Source: Bradyrhizobium sp. 138 (lineage in GTDB: Bacteria; Pseudomonadota; Alphaproteobacteria; Rhizobiales; Xanthobacteraceae). Taken from it: 64,000 nucleotides of DNA. The stretch is taken from assembly GCF_023074075.1 (NCBI RefSeq), contig NZ_JADPKT010000063.1:1-64000 (forward strand), given 5' to 3'. The position numbers were made by a program, and so were the translations under genes. The notes under the pieces were generated by a model, which saw nothing but the letters and a program-made list of their open reading frames with translations, was not told the origin of the DNA and searched no databases. Below are positions 35,374 through 43,913 of the stretch, piece after piece. Numbering within the stretch: the stretch's first letter is position 1; the number at the start of each line of letters is the position of its first letter.

Positions 35374-37656
35374 TTACGCCTTCATGCTCGCCTTCACGGC
35401 CTCCGCCGTGATCGGCAGTGCCCGCACGCGGGCGCCGCTGGCGTTGAAGATGGCATTGCCGATGGCGGGGGCGACCACCGTCACCGCGGGCTCACCGACG
35501 CCGGTGGCCTTCTCGCCATTGGCGATCACGGCGATCGCGACCTCCGGCGTCTGGCTCATGCGCAAGGGCGTGTAGCTGTCGAAATTGGTCTGCTCGATGC
35601 CACCGTCCTTCAGCGTCGCCTTCTCGTACATCGCCAGCGACAGGCCCCACAGCGCCGCGCCCTCAACCTGGGCCCGGATGTTGTCGGGATGCACCTGGGT
35701 GCCGACGTCGGTTGCGACCGTGAGCTTCTTCACGGTGACCGCGCCTGACGGCGCCACCGCGACATGGGCGACGCATGCCGTCCAGCTCGCGGTCGCGCGC
35801 TCCTGCGACGACACGCAGGCAACGCCCATGCCCTCGCCTTTCGGCAATTGCCTGGTGCCATAGCCCGACAGTCCCATCGCGGCGAGCAGCGTGTTGCGCA
35901 GGCGCTGCGCGCCGCCGTCGTTCTTGCCGGCGCCGTCGAGCAACGAGATGCGGAACTGCGCGGGATCCTTGCCCGTGGCAGCCGCGATCTCGTCGATCAT
36001 GCTTTCGACCGCCCAGAAGGTCCAGCCCGGCGCCACCGAACGCAGCTGGCCGGACGGCGTCGCGTTGTGCGCGAGCTCGTTCTTGATCGCGCGCACATAA
36101 TGGTTGGGCACGGTGTAGAAGAAGTCCGCGCCATTGACCGTGAAGCTGTCGAGCGGCCCCTTCTTGTCGACCGAGGGCGTCAGGAAATCAGGGATTCCCC
36201 AGCGCGCGGTCGGCCAGGCCGAGACCACGTCGTGGCTGAGCGCGACCAGCTTGCCGTCACCGTCCACGCCGGCCTTCACTTTCTGGTAGGTGAGCGGACG
36301 CGAGAAATCCATCGTCATGTCGTTCTCGCGCGTGTAGATCACCTTGACCGGCTTGCCGACCGCCTTCGCCGCCTGCACCGCGGGAATCATCATGTCAGCA
36401 TCGAGACGCCGACCGAAGCCGCCGCCAAGCCACATCTGGTGCATGACCACGAACTTCGGATCGATCCCGGCTGCGCCCGCTGCAATCGCGCCGGAGCGCG
36501 TTGCGAACTGGTTGCCGGAATAGATGTGCAGGATGTCGCCCTTGAACTCCGCAGTGGCGTTCATCGGCTCCAGCGGCGCATGGATGTTGATGCTGGTGGT
36601 GTATTCCGCTTCTACCACCTTGGCCGCGGAGCCAAGGGCCGCTGCGGGATCGCCGTCCTTGACGAAGAACTGACCGGAATCCTCCAGCTTCTGAAGCCGC
36701 TTGGCCTCGTCGAGCAGCGACTCGCTCGAGACCTTCGCGTTCGGGCCGCCGTCGTAAGCGATCTTGAGCGCCTGCGCCGCCTTCTTGGCGTTGGCATAGG
36801 TGCTGGCGACCGCAACGACCCAGCCGGACGTCGTGCCCGTCTTGTCGTCGAGGGTGACGGCCTTGATGAAGCCCGGCACCTTCTTGGCGGCGCTGTCGTC
36901 GACCGACTTCACCGTGGCCCCGAAGCGCACCGGCGGCGTGACCACCGCGCCATAGGCCATGCCCGGCAGCATCACGTCGATGCCGTATTTGGCCGTGCCG
37001 TTGGTCTTGGAGGGAATGTCGAGTTGCGGCACCGAGACGCCGATCATGGTGTATTGATCCGGCGTCTTCAGCTTGATCGCCTTCAGCTCGTCCGGCGTGA
37101 AGGTTTTCGTCGCCTTGCCGCTCTTGACCACGTCGGCAAACGACATCTGCTTCTTCGACTTCGGATGCACGATCATGGAATCGCGCACCGTAAGCTCGGA
37201 CGCCGGCACGCCCATCGCGGCGGCCGCGCCTTCCGTCAGAGCCATGCGGCCCGCGGCGCCCGCCCGGCTCATGGCATCGAAGTTCATCATGGTCGACCAG
37301 CTGCCGCCGGTGATCTGCGCGCCCAGAACGGGATCGTTGAACTTCGGATCGTTGGAGGCGAGATTGACGCGCATGTCGCTCCATTTCGCGCCGAGTTCCT
37401 CGGCTACGATCTGCGCCATGGTGGAGGCGATATGCTGGCCCATGTCGGCCTTGCCGCAGGTCACGGTGACGAGACCGTCGGGCGAAATCGCGTACCACAC
37501 GCTCGGCTCGAAATTCGAGGGCGCAGCGAGCGCTTCGCCGATGCCGGGGACGCCGGCATAGCCTAGCACGAGGCCGGTCGCGGCGGTGCCGACGAGGAAG
37601 GAGCGGCGGCTGAGATAGGCCGTCGCGGGGGTGACGTTCTTGACGTGCTCGTTCAT
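35374..37656 (-). CDS. molybdopterin-binding aldehyde/isoquinoline oxidoreductase large subunit (IorB type)
   Basis: A 760-residue molybdenum hydroxylase subunit with a twin-arginine signal (YLSRRSFLVGTAATGLVLGYAG), so it acts in the periplasm. IorB features are MGQHIASTMAQIVAEELGAKW, QMWLGGGFGRRLDADM and the C-terminal GVGEPAVTVVAPAIGNAIF with the likely catalytic Glu. It overlaps the 2Fe-2S subunit gene by four bases. Such enzymes hydroxylate aldehydes or N-heterocycles and pass electrons to a cytochrome; no cytochrome gene is adjacent. The substrate is not known. Confidence 0.9.
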   Translation of the reverse strand: MNEHVKNVTPATAYLSRRSFLVGTAATGLVLGYAGVPGIGEALAAPSNFEPSVWYAISPDGLVTVTCGKADMGQHIASTMAQIVAEELGAKWSDMRVNLASNDPKFNDPVLGAQITGGSWSTMMNFDAMSRAGAAGRMALTEGAAAAMGVPASELTVRDSMIVHPKSKKQMSFADVVKSGKATKTFTPDELKAIKLKTPDQYTMIGVSVPQLDIPSKTNGTAKYGIDVMLPGMAYGAVVTPPVRFGATVKSVDDSAAKKVPGFIKAVTLDDKTGTTSGWVVAVASTYANAKKAAQALKIAYDGGPNAKVSSESLLDEAKRLQKLEDSGQFFVKDGDPAAALGSAAKVVEAEYTTSINIHAPLEPMNATAEFKGDILHIYSGNQFATRSGAIAAGAAGIDPKFVVMHQMWLGGGFGRRLDADMMIPAVQAAKAVGKPVKVIYTRENDMTMDFSRPLTYQKVKAGVDGDGKLVALSHDVVSAWPTARWGIPDFLTPSVDKKGPLDSFTVNGADFFYTVPNHYVRAIKNELAHNATPSGQLRSVAPGWTFWAVESMIDEIAAATGKDPAQFRISLLDGAGKNDGGAQRLRNTLLAAMGLSGYGTRQLPKGEGMGVACVSSQERATASWTACVAHVAVAPSGAVTVKKLTVATDVGTQVHPDNIRAQVEGAALWGLSLAMYEKATLKDGGIEQTNFDSYTPLRMSQTPEVAIAVIANGEKATGVGEPAVTVVAPAIGNAIFNASGARVRALPITAEAVKASMKA

Positions 37657-38144
37657 GTGGGCCTCCGTTCGGTGGAGGTGGCCGACGCGGTGCGCATCTC
37701 GGATGCGGCGCGCATGATCGCCTTCTGGATCCGCGAATAGGTCATGCAGCGGCAGAGATTGCCGTCCATATGCGCGACCACTTCTTCCTTGGTCGGATTG
37801 GGATTCTTCGACAGCAGCGAGGCCGCCTGCATGATCTGCCCGGACTGGCAATAGCCGCATTGCGGCACCTGCTCGGCGATCCACGCCTTCTGCAAGGGAT
37901 GATCGCCCTTGGCGGAGAGGCCTTCGATGGTGGTGATCTTCTTGCCGGCGACGTCACTGAGCATGGTCTGGCACGAGCGCACGGCTTCGCCGTTGACATG
38001 CACGGTGCACGCACCGCACAGCCCGGCACCACAGCCGAACTTGGTGCCGGTCATCTGCAATTGCTCGCGGATCGCCCAGAGGAGCGGCGTGTCGTTCGCC
38101 GCATCCACGGACAGACTCCGCCCGTTGATGGTGAGTGTTGGCAT
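37653..38144 (-). CDS. 2Fe-2S subunit of the IorAB-type oxidoreductase
   Basis: A 163-residue electron-transfer subunit with two [2Fe-2S] sites. The plant-ferredoxin cluster uses CGAGLCGAC plus a later Cys (VRSCQTM), and the helical domain uses CGYCQSG and CRC. The ATG at 38144 follows AGGGGAAG. It has no signal peptide and is presumably exported with the Tat-tagged large subunit. Together they form one operon. Confidence 0.92.
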   Translation of the reverse strand: MPTLTINGRSLSVDAANDTPLLWAIREQLQMTGTKFGCGAGLCGACTVHVNGEAVRSCQTMLSDVAGKKITTIEGLSAKGDHPLQKAWIAEQVPQCGYCQSGQIMQAASLLSKNPNPTKEEVVAHMDGNLCRCMTYSRIQKAIMRAASEMRTASATSTERRPT

Positions 38145-38515
38145 AGGCGTCTTCCCCTGCCGGTGCATGAAGCCGCTTACGGCGGCAACTTGAATGGCGG
38201 ACGCCCACCGGGCCGGCGCCCGCCTTGCCCGCGAGAATGATCGGGTTTGGTTGCCGTGGCAAATGCAATTTGGAATGAGTCGAAACAAGTCAGCTCTGCA
38301 CTCGCTCGTTGTGCGCCGCGCCAACGGCGCCGGCGCAGCGACTGGACGCAACATCGAGCGCCACCGCCACGAGGCAGTTTCTTCCAGGTAACTTGGCAGG
38401 CTAGACTATGAGGAAGTGAGGTGAAGCAAGCTCGCTGCCAACGTCCCTTCTGCACGGAGAGAGGGCGCACCGTCATCGTCGCTAGAGTGAACAAGAAAAA
38501 GAAAGGGCGGAAGCA
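38145..38515. other. divergent intergenic region
   Basis: About 370 bases between the leftward oxidoreductase operon and the rightward hydrolase gene. It should hold both promoters, but no clear hexamer pair was identified. GGCGCCGGCGC-type GC palindromes occur near 38325-38340. No gene is supported. Confidence 0.4.
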
Positions 38516-39280
38516 ATGCCGAGGATCAATCGGGACGGCGTCAATATCTACTACGATGTTCATGGCGACGGGCCGCCATTGCTGCTCACGCATGGCTACT
38601 CATCGACGTCGGCGATGTGGCATGGCCAGGTCGATGCGCTGGCGAAGGAGCACAAGCTGATCCTGTGGGACATGCGCGGCCACGGGCAGTCCGATTATCC
38701 CGATGATGCGGACGCCTACAGCGAAGCGCTCACGGTGGGCGACATGGCGGCGATCCTCGACGCCGTCGGAGCGAAGCGCGCCATCATCGGCGGGCTGTCG
38801 CTCGGCGGCTACATGTCGCTCGCGTTCTATCGGACCTATCCAGAGCGCGCCCGCGCGCTGCTGATCATCGACACCGGCCCGGGCTTCAGGAAGGACGACG
38901 CGCGCGAGGCCTGGAATGCGCGGGCGCTGGCCACCGCCGACCGGCTCGACCGCGAAGGCCTCGACGTCCTGAAATCGGCAACGCGTGAGCGCGCCGCCGC
39001 CAGCCATCGCAACGCCAAGGGACTGGCGCTCGCCGCGCGCGGCATGCTGACCCAGCGCGACGCCCGCGTGATCGAGCTGCTTCCCGACATCAAGGTGCCC
39101 TGCCTGATCGTGGTCGGCGCCGACGACACGCCGTTCCTCGCGGCGTCCGATTACATGGCCGCAAAAATCCCCGGCGCACAAAAAATCGTGATCCCCGCCG
39201 CCGGTCACGCCGTCAACATCGATCAGCCCAAGGCTTTTGTTGACGCCGTCGAGCCTTTCCTGAAGAACTTGCCGGCATAG
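38516..39280 (+). CDS. alpha/beta hydrolase
   Basis: A 254-residue alpha/beta-fold hydrolase. The oxyanion motif is THGY, the nucleophile elbow is GLSLGGY, the acid is in VVGADD and the His in AAGHAVN. WDMRGHGQSDYP is typical of the 3-oxoadipate enol-lactonase/haloperoxidase-like group. It is cytoplasmic. The substrate is unknown. AAGGGCGGAAG precedes the ATG. Confidence 0.88.
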   Translation: MPRINRDGVNIYYDVHGDGPPLLLTHGYSSTSAMWHGQVDALAKEHKLILWDMRGHGQSDYPDDADAYSEALTVGDMAAILDAVGAKRAIIGGLSLGGYMSLAFYRTYPERARALLIIDTGPGFRKDDAREAWNARALATADRLDREGLDVLKSATRERAAASHRNAKGLALAARGMLTQRDARVIELLPDIKVPCLIVVGADDTPFLAASDYMAAKIPGAQKIVIPAAGHAVNIDQPKAFVDAVEPFLKNLPA

Positions 39281-39304
39281 ATCGATCAGGCAAGGACGTA
39301 GGCG

Positions 39305-39640
39305 ATGAAGCTGATGATGCTGGCTGCGGCCACGATGTTGCTGTCGATATCTGCGCAGGCCGAACCATTCGGCGCGGTGCCGTCGCGCCAGCCTTTCGTC
39401 GCGACCTTGTCGAATAACATTCCGCTCGCCTTCGGCATGGATGCGGAGCAGACCGCCCGCGCCCTCGGGCAGAAGCTGCAATATGTGCGCGGGCGCCCCG
39501 GCAACGAAATCTATCTCGCTTTGCGCAACATCGGCGGCAGCGGCTTGATCCCCTACCGCCACCGCCTGTTCCTGCAATTCCGCCACGGACAGCTGGCAGG
39601 ATGGAAGGAGGATTACGGCGAGAACTGGATGTGGGAATAG
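39305..39640 (+). CDS. small exported hypothetical protein
   Basis: A 111-residue protein with a clear signal peptide (MKLMMLAAATMLLSISAQA-EP). The mature 90 residues show no known domain; LYLALRNIGG-like IYLALRNIGGSGLIPYRHRLFLQFRHGQLAGWKEDY suggests a small beta-sheet. It follows the hydrolase gene by 24 bases with AAGGA upstream and may be co-transcribed. Confidence 0.72.
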   Translation: MKLMMLAAATMLLSISAQAEPFGAVPSRQPFVATLSNNIPLAFGMDAEQTARALGQKLQYVRGRPGNEIYLALRNIGGSGLIPYRHRLFLQFRHGQLAGWKEDYGENWMWE

Positions 39641-39649
39641 GTGCTGCCC

Positions 39650-39758
39650 CTCATCCTGAGGAGCTTGCGCAGCAAGCGTCTCGAAGGATGAAAGGCCCCG
39701 CTGCCGCATCTCGGCCTTCATCCTTCGAGACGCGCTGACGCGCTCCTCAGGATGAGGA
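39650..39758. repeat. dispersed palindromic repeat, family C
   Basis: CCTCATCCTGAGGAGC at the left pairs with CTCCTCAGGATGAGG at the right, and inner arms CGTCTCGAAGGATGAA and TTCATCCTTCGAGACG also pair. A lone half (GTCATCCTGAGGCGCG) is found near 467. It is a typical Bradyrhizobium intergenic element from general knowledge. Confidence 0.8.
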
Positions 39759-39803
39759 GAGAGAGCACGAAATTCGGATTGACAACCAAGAAGGACAACC
39801 CGC

Positions 39804-40478
39804 GTGGGACAAGACATCAAACTGACGGCATCCGACAATTTCCAGCTAGGCGCCTATCGCGCTGACCCCGCAGGCACGCCGAAGGGCGCGGTGGTGGTGA
39901 TCCAGGAGATCTTTGGCGTCAATCACCACATCCGCTCGGTTTGCGACCGCCTCGCCGGCGAAGGCTATGCCGCGATCGCGCCGGCGATCTTCGACCGTAC
40001 CGCGCCGGGCTTCCAGTCGGGCTATTCGCCCGACGAGGTCGCTGAGGCACGCAAATTCGTCGCCAGTCCGGATTGGACCGCGATGCTGCGCGACACGCAG
40101 GCGGCGATCGACGCGGTCCAAGGCGTCGGCCCGGTCGGCATCATCGGCTTTTGCTTAGGGGGCAGCGTCGCCTTCGTCGCGGCGACGCGATTGACCGGCC
40201 TGAAGGCCGCAATCGGTTACTACGGCGGCGCCGTCGTGCGCTTTGCCGACGAGACGCCAAAAGTGCCGACGCAATTGCATTTCGGCGAGAAGGATGCCGG
40301 CATCCCCTTGACCGACGTCGAGACCATCAAGGCGAAGCGGCCGGACGTGGAGGTCTTCGTCTATCCGGGCGCGCAGCACGGCTTTCATTGCGACGAGCGG
40401 GCGAGCTACGACAAGGCCAGCGCTGACATCGCCTGGCCGCGCAGCATGGAGTTCTTCGCGAAACATCTGGCGAAGTAG
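39804..40478 (+). CDS. dienelactone hydrolase family protein
   Basis: A 224-residue cytoplasmic hydrolase. The nucleophile is Cys in GFCLGGS, with Asp in FGEKDAGI and His in AQHGFHCDE, the Cys-His-Asp triad of dienelactone hydrolases. QEIFGVNHHIRSVCDRLAGEGYAAIAPAIF is the conserved N-terminal block. The start is GTG at 39804 after AAGGA. No chlorocatechol genes are near, so a general carboxymethylene-lactone or ester role is more likely. Confidence 0.9.
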   Translation: MGQDIKLTASDNFQLGAYRADPAGTPKGAVVVIQEIFGVNHHIRSVCDRLAGEGYAAIAPAIFDRTAPGFQSGYSPDEVAEARKFVASPDWTAMLRDTQAAIDAVQGVGPVGIIGFCLGGSVAFVAATRLTGLKAAIGYYGGAVVRFADETPKVPTQLHFGEKDAGIPLTDVETIKAKRPDVEVFVYPGAQHGFHCDERASYDKASADIAWPRSMEFFAKHLAK

Positions 40479-40571
40479 CGCCTGCTCGCTCAAAGCAGAA
40501 ATCGGGTGGCTGCATCTTGTCGCCCGGCGATAGAGCTGGCCGATCAAGCCAACTCACGCCGGGACATCGCC

Positions 40572-41054
40572 ATGCAGCAACCCATCACGCACCTCGTCAT
40601 CCGCAATCCGTTCGGAACCATGGACGTGCCCGCGCCCGATGATTCCGACGTGGTGGACTATGCCGCGACTGCCATGCTGGCCGGCGATGCGGCAGACGGC
40701 AATGCGGTGGCGTGGGCAGCGATCGCAGCACCATCAGATCCGATCGAGGGTCTCTGGGCGAGCCGCTGGAATGGCGGCGCCGATCCGACCATTGCGGGCG
40801 ATACGCCGGAGACGTGGAAGCAGGGGCGCGCGGAGGTCCGCATTGCAGGGAGCCGGGTCTATCTGCGTTTCGACTGGGACGACGGTCGTCGCCACGGGCT
40901 GATCGACGCCGCGCGTGACGGCGCCGGGCGCCTAGTCGGGAAATACATCAACCTGACCACGCCGGCGATCACATGTCCCTGGGTCGGGCTCGTGGTCGAC
41001 GCTGACAGGATCGACGGATGTTTTCCGAACGGACGGCTGGATTTCAGACGCTGA
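40572..41054 (+). CDS. conserved hypothetical protein
   Basis: A 160-residue soluble protein with no recognised domain. Features are WASRWNGGADPTIAGDTPETWKQGRAEVRIAGSRVYLRFDWDDGRRHGLIDA and a final WVGLVVDADRIDGCFPNGRLDFRR; the alternating strands suggest a small beta-barrel. The ATG at 40572 is preferred over an upstream in-frame start. Its end lies one base from the convergent polysaccharide-export gene. Confidence 0.7.
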   Translation: MQQPITHLVIRNPFGTMDVPAPDDSDVVDYAATAMLAGDAADGNAVAWAAIAAPSDPIEGLWASRWNGGADPTIAGDTPETWKQGRAEVRIAGSRVYLRFDWDDGRRHGLIDAARDGAGRLVGKYINLTTPAITCPWVGLVVDADRIDGCFPNGRLDFRR

Positions 41055-41055
41055 G

Positions 41056-41802
41056 CTAGAACCAGCGCTCGGCGACGAACACAGTGTCACCGGGGTTCAA
41101 GGGGGTGCCAAGCGGCACTACGGCGCGCATGGAGCCGCCATTCTCGGTGTGCGTGATGGTGACCACGTCGCGCTTGGCGCGCGGCGAGAAGCCGCCGGCG
41201 ATCGCGACCGCGCTTTCGACCGTCATGTTCGGCACGTAGGGATACTGGCCGGGGGCCGTGACTTCGCCGAGAATGAAGAACGGGCGATAGGCCTCGATCT
41301 CGACGGCGACCGAGGGTTCGCGGATGTAGCCGTTGCGCAGGCGCGCGGCGATCTCGCCGGCAAGGCCCGCCGTGGTGCGGCCGCGTGCCGGCACTGCGCC
41401 GATCAGCGGCATCGTGATGGAGCCGCCGGCGTCAATGGCGTAACTGTTGGTGAGGCCTTCCTGGCCGTAGACCACGACGCGAAGCTTGTCGCCGGCATCG
41501 AGATGGTAGGAGGCGTCATAGCGCGCCGGCGCCGCCATCGGCGCGGCATAGCCGACCGGCATGGGCGCAGGCGAAGCGGCAAAGGAATTGCGCAGCGCGC
41601 CAATGGCGCCGCCGCCATCGGCCACGACAACCGGCTGCGGTGCGCGATAGGGCTGGCCATAGGCCATGGAGTCGAGATCGGCGCGCGGCTGCACCATCGC
41701 GACGGGGCCGGCAGTCTGCATGCAGCCGCCAAGGGCAAGCGCGGCGGACGCTGCCAAGACCACTGCCGAGATCGACGATCGAAACGCGCGTGCAACTGGC
41801 AC
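41056..41802 (-). CDS. polysaccharide export lipoprotein (Wza/ExoF-like)
   Basis: A 248-residue outer-membrane lipoprotein: signal peptide with lipobox ALGGC, so the mature protein begins at Cys27. The Poly_export domain (YHLDAGDKLRVVVYGQEGLTNSYAIDAGGSITMPLIGAV) is followed by a SLBB-like segment (FFILGEVTAPGQYPYVPNMTVESAVAIAGG). It is the window's only clear export-channel component and is not next to a tyrosine kinase or glycosyltransferase. Confidence 0.87.
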   Translation of the reverse strand: MPVARAFRSSISAVVLAASAALALGGCMQTAGPVAMVQPRADLDSMAYGQPYRAPQPVVVADGGGAIGALRNSFAASPAPMPVGYAAPMAAPARYDASYHLDAGDKLRVVVYGQEGLTNSYAIDAGGSITMPLIGAVPARGRTTAGLAGEIAARLRNGYIREPSVAVEIEAYRPFFILGEVTAPGQYPYVPNMTVESAVAIAGGFSPRAKRDVVTITHTENGGSMRAVVPLGTPLNPGDTVFVAERWF

Positions 41803-41903
41803 CGGACCTATCCCTCGAAACGAGACGGCTCCAGTGATGCACCGATTATGGTTAATAAAGCGTTGCGAGGGCCAACGCGACGACCGCCGTGAGCGCGGTG
41901 CGC

Positions 41904-42034
41904 TCCCTCTCCCGCTTGCGGGAGAGGGTTGGGGAGAGGGTGTCTCCGCGATGGGACTGTCTCTCAGGGGAGAGAACCCTCACCCGCCACGCTCTTCGAG
42001 CGTAGCGACCTCTCCCGCCTGCAAGCGGGAGAGG
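41904..42034. repeat. dispersed palindromic repeat, family A (copy 2)
   Basis: CCTCTCCCGCTTGCGGGAGA at the left and CTCTCCCGCCTGCAAGCGGGAGAG at the right repeat the design seen at 6948-7053, including the GGGGAGAGGG spacer elements. It lies between the export lipoprotein and msrA. Confidence 0.8.
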
Positions 42035-42055
42035 TGCACCACCTTCGTGGCTGGC

Positions 42056-42712
42056 CTACCCGCTCACGCCGACACCGATCGGGCAGGACACGCCGGTGCC
42101 GCCGAGGCCACAATAGCCGGCGGGATTCTTCGCCAGATATTGCTGATGGTAATCCTCGGCGAAATAGAATTCGCCTGATGGCGCGACCTCGGTGGTGATG
42201 GCACCGAGGCCTCTGGCTGCGAGCGCCTTTTGATAGAGTGCCTTCGACTCGTCGGCCGCTTTCTTCTGCGCATCGCTGAACGTGTAGATCGCGCTTCGGT
42301 ACTGCGTGCCGAAATCGTTGCCCTGACGCATGCCCTGCGTCGGGTTGTGGCTCTCCCAGAACGTCTTCAACAGCGCCTGGTAGGAGATCTTGCTCGGATC
42401 GAACACGACCAGCACCACTTCGGTGTGGCCAGTGCGGCCCGAACAGGTCTCTTCATAGGTCGGGTTCGGCGTGTGACCGCCGGCATAGCCGACAGCAGTC
42501 GTATGGATGCCATCGCCGAGCTCCCAGAATTTGCGCTCGGCGCCCCAGAAACAGCCGAGCCCGAACACGGCCTGCTCGAGACCGGCGGGATAAGGCGGCT
42601 TGAGCCTGCTGCCGTTGACGAAATGGGTTGTCGCGGTCGGAATGGCTTGCGCACGGCCGGGCAGCGCCTCAGTTGCGCTCGGCAAAGCGGTGGACTTGCG
42701 CATGAACAACAT
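42056..42712 (-). CDS. msrA: peptide methionine sulfoxide reductase A
   Basis: A 218-residue MsrA. The catalytic Cys is in FGLGCFWGAERKFWEL, the conserved HTEVV and SHNPTQ blocks are present, and the C-terminal GYCGLGGTGVSCP holds the recycling cysteines. It reduces S-methionine sulfoxide in damaged proteins. About 45 residues precede the core, as in rhizobial MsrA proteins of about 218 residues. The ATG at 42712 follows CGGAG. Confidence 0.93.
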   Translation of the reverse strand: MLFMRKSTALPSATEALPGRAQAIPTATTHFVNGSRLKPPYPAGLEQAVFGLGCFWGAERKFWELGDGIHTTAVGYAGGHTPNPTYEETCSGRTGHTEVVLVVFDPSKISYQALLKTFWESHNPTQGMRQGNDFGTQYRSAIYTFSDAQKKAADESKALYQKALAARGLGAITTEVAPSGEFYFAEDYHQQYLAKNPAGYCGLGGTGVSCPIGVGVSG

Positions 42713-42861
42713 GATGGATCTCCGGAGGCGAGCTGTCCGTCGCCTGAGCCAGATGCTCAAGCGGCGTGCTCGCGATCAGGTGGGAACATAGGGCTCTACG
42801 TGGGCGTCGGCAGCGTTGTTACGCCGTGCGCCTCCGCAGCGCTCCCGGCGGGAATTGAAGA

Positions 42862-43179
42862 TCAATCCCGGGAATAGCCGATCAGCGGTTTCCGCGGCCG
42901 GAACAGGATCATCAGCAGGATGCCGAGAATGCCGAGGACGGCAAAGACAGGCTGATCCAGCAGCAGGCGGATCACCGAGGTCCAGAGCCAGGGCGCCTTG
43001 GCCTCGACCCAGGTGCGGAAGGCCAATTGGCTGGCCTGATTGATGTCGTTCCAGAACTGGCCGAACCGGGTGAACCGCAAGGTCTGGTCGGCCACCCAGC
43101 GGGCGCCGTCATAGACCATGAAGATGAACCCGCCGGCGAGCAGCAACAGCCCAATCAGTCGGAAAAAGCCGCGGATCAT
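42862..43179 (-). CDS. small membrane protein
   Basis: A 105-residue protein with a hydrophobic segment at each end (FFRLIGLLLLAGGFIFMVYDG and VFAVLGILGILLMILF) and an amphipathic middle (ARWVADQTLRFTRFGQFWNDI). It ends in a basic tail. No function is known to me. It lies upstream of, and divergent from, the rpsT promoter. Confidence 0.72.
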   Translation of the reverse strand: MIRGFFRLIGLLLLAGGFIFMVYDGARWVADQTLRFTRFGQFWNDINQASQLAFRTWVEAKAPWLWTSVIRLLLDQPVFAVLGILGILLMILFRPRKPLIGYSRD

Positions 43180-43323
43180 GCCCCACCTTATATGGTCGTC
43201 CGATCGGAGGACCCGACAAAACGCCGCCAGCCAATAACCGGGAGACGGCAGAAATTCAACCTCTTCAGGGCGTTACCGTGCTCCCTGGAGCGCCCCGGGG
43301 CCGCTTTTCCAGCCCGGAAAGCG

Positions 43324-43352
43324 TTGACGGTGCGCAAGACCCTCTCTATAAG
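43324..43352 (+). promoter_or_regulatory. housekeeping promoter of rpsT
   Basis: TTGACG and TATAAG are separated by exactly 17 bp. Transcription would start near 43359 and leave a leader of about 200 nt before rpsT. No other gene lies in between. This is the best sigma-70 match I found in the window. Confidence 0.75.
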
Positions 43353-43558
43353 GGCGCCAACTGGCGGCGGGCGCAATCCTGCCGCCGCTGTTCTTTGAGC
43401 AGTTGCAGACCCATTGAGCTTAGAGGCTCTTTGAGGCCTCATGTTCCGGGGACAGCCCAGCAACCGAACACCCTAAATCCGAGCGTCGATTACGCGGTCA
43501 AGCAAGCCGGCGCTACCCGACCAAGACGCGACCGGTACCCGCAAAGGATATTGAGACC

Positions 43559-43825
43559 ATGGCCAATACCACTTCCGCCAAGAAAGCGACGCGCAAGATC
43601 GCCCGCCGCACCGCCGTCAACAAGTCGCGCCGCACCCAGATGCGCGGTGCCGTGCGTAACGTCGAAGAAGCCATCGCGACCGGCGACCGCGCCGCTGCCG
43701 TGAAGGCGCTGGCGAATGCCGAGCCCGCCTTGATGCGTGCCGCCCAGCGCAACATCATTCACAAGAACAATGCCAGCCGCAAAGTCTCGCGTCTCACCGC
43801 GCAGATCGCCAAGCTCGCCAAGTAA
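43559..43825 (+). CDS. rpsT: 30S ribosomal protein S20
   Basis: An 88-residue, very basic protein (MANTTSAKKATRKIARRTAVNKSRRTQMRGAVRNVEEAI ... NIIHKNNASRKVSRLTAQIAKLAK) that matches S20 along its full length. It binds 16S rRNA early in small-subunit assembly. AAAGGA precedes the ATG. It has its own promoter and terminator and a long leader where autoregulation by S20 could act. rpsT next to dnaA is usual in this family. Confidence 0.97.
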   Translation: MANTTSAKKATRKIARRTAVNKSRRTQMRGAVRNVEEAIATGDRAAAVKALANAEPALMRAAQRNIIHKNNASRKVSRLTAQIAKLAK

Positions 43826-43887
43826 GCTTGCCAAATAACGGCGGACCGGTCGGTCGACTGATCGATCGAACATTGCACGCGTCAAAC

Positions 43888-43913
43888 AGCCCGGCATCGC
43901 GCCGGGCTTTTTT
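43888..43913 (+). terminator. intrinsic terminator of rpsT
   Basis: AGCCCGGC-ATCGC-GCCGGGCT forms a perfect 8-bp stem with a 5-nt loop followed by six T. It ends the rpsT transcript before the gene-free region ahead of dnaA. Confidence 0.93.
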
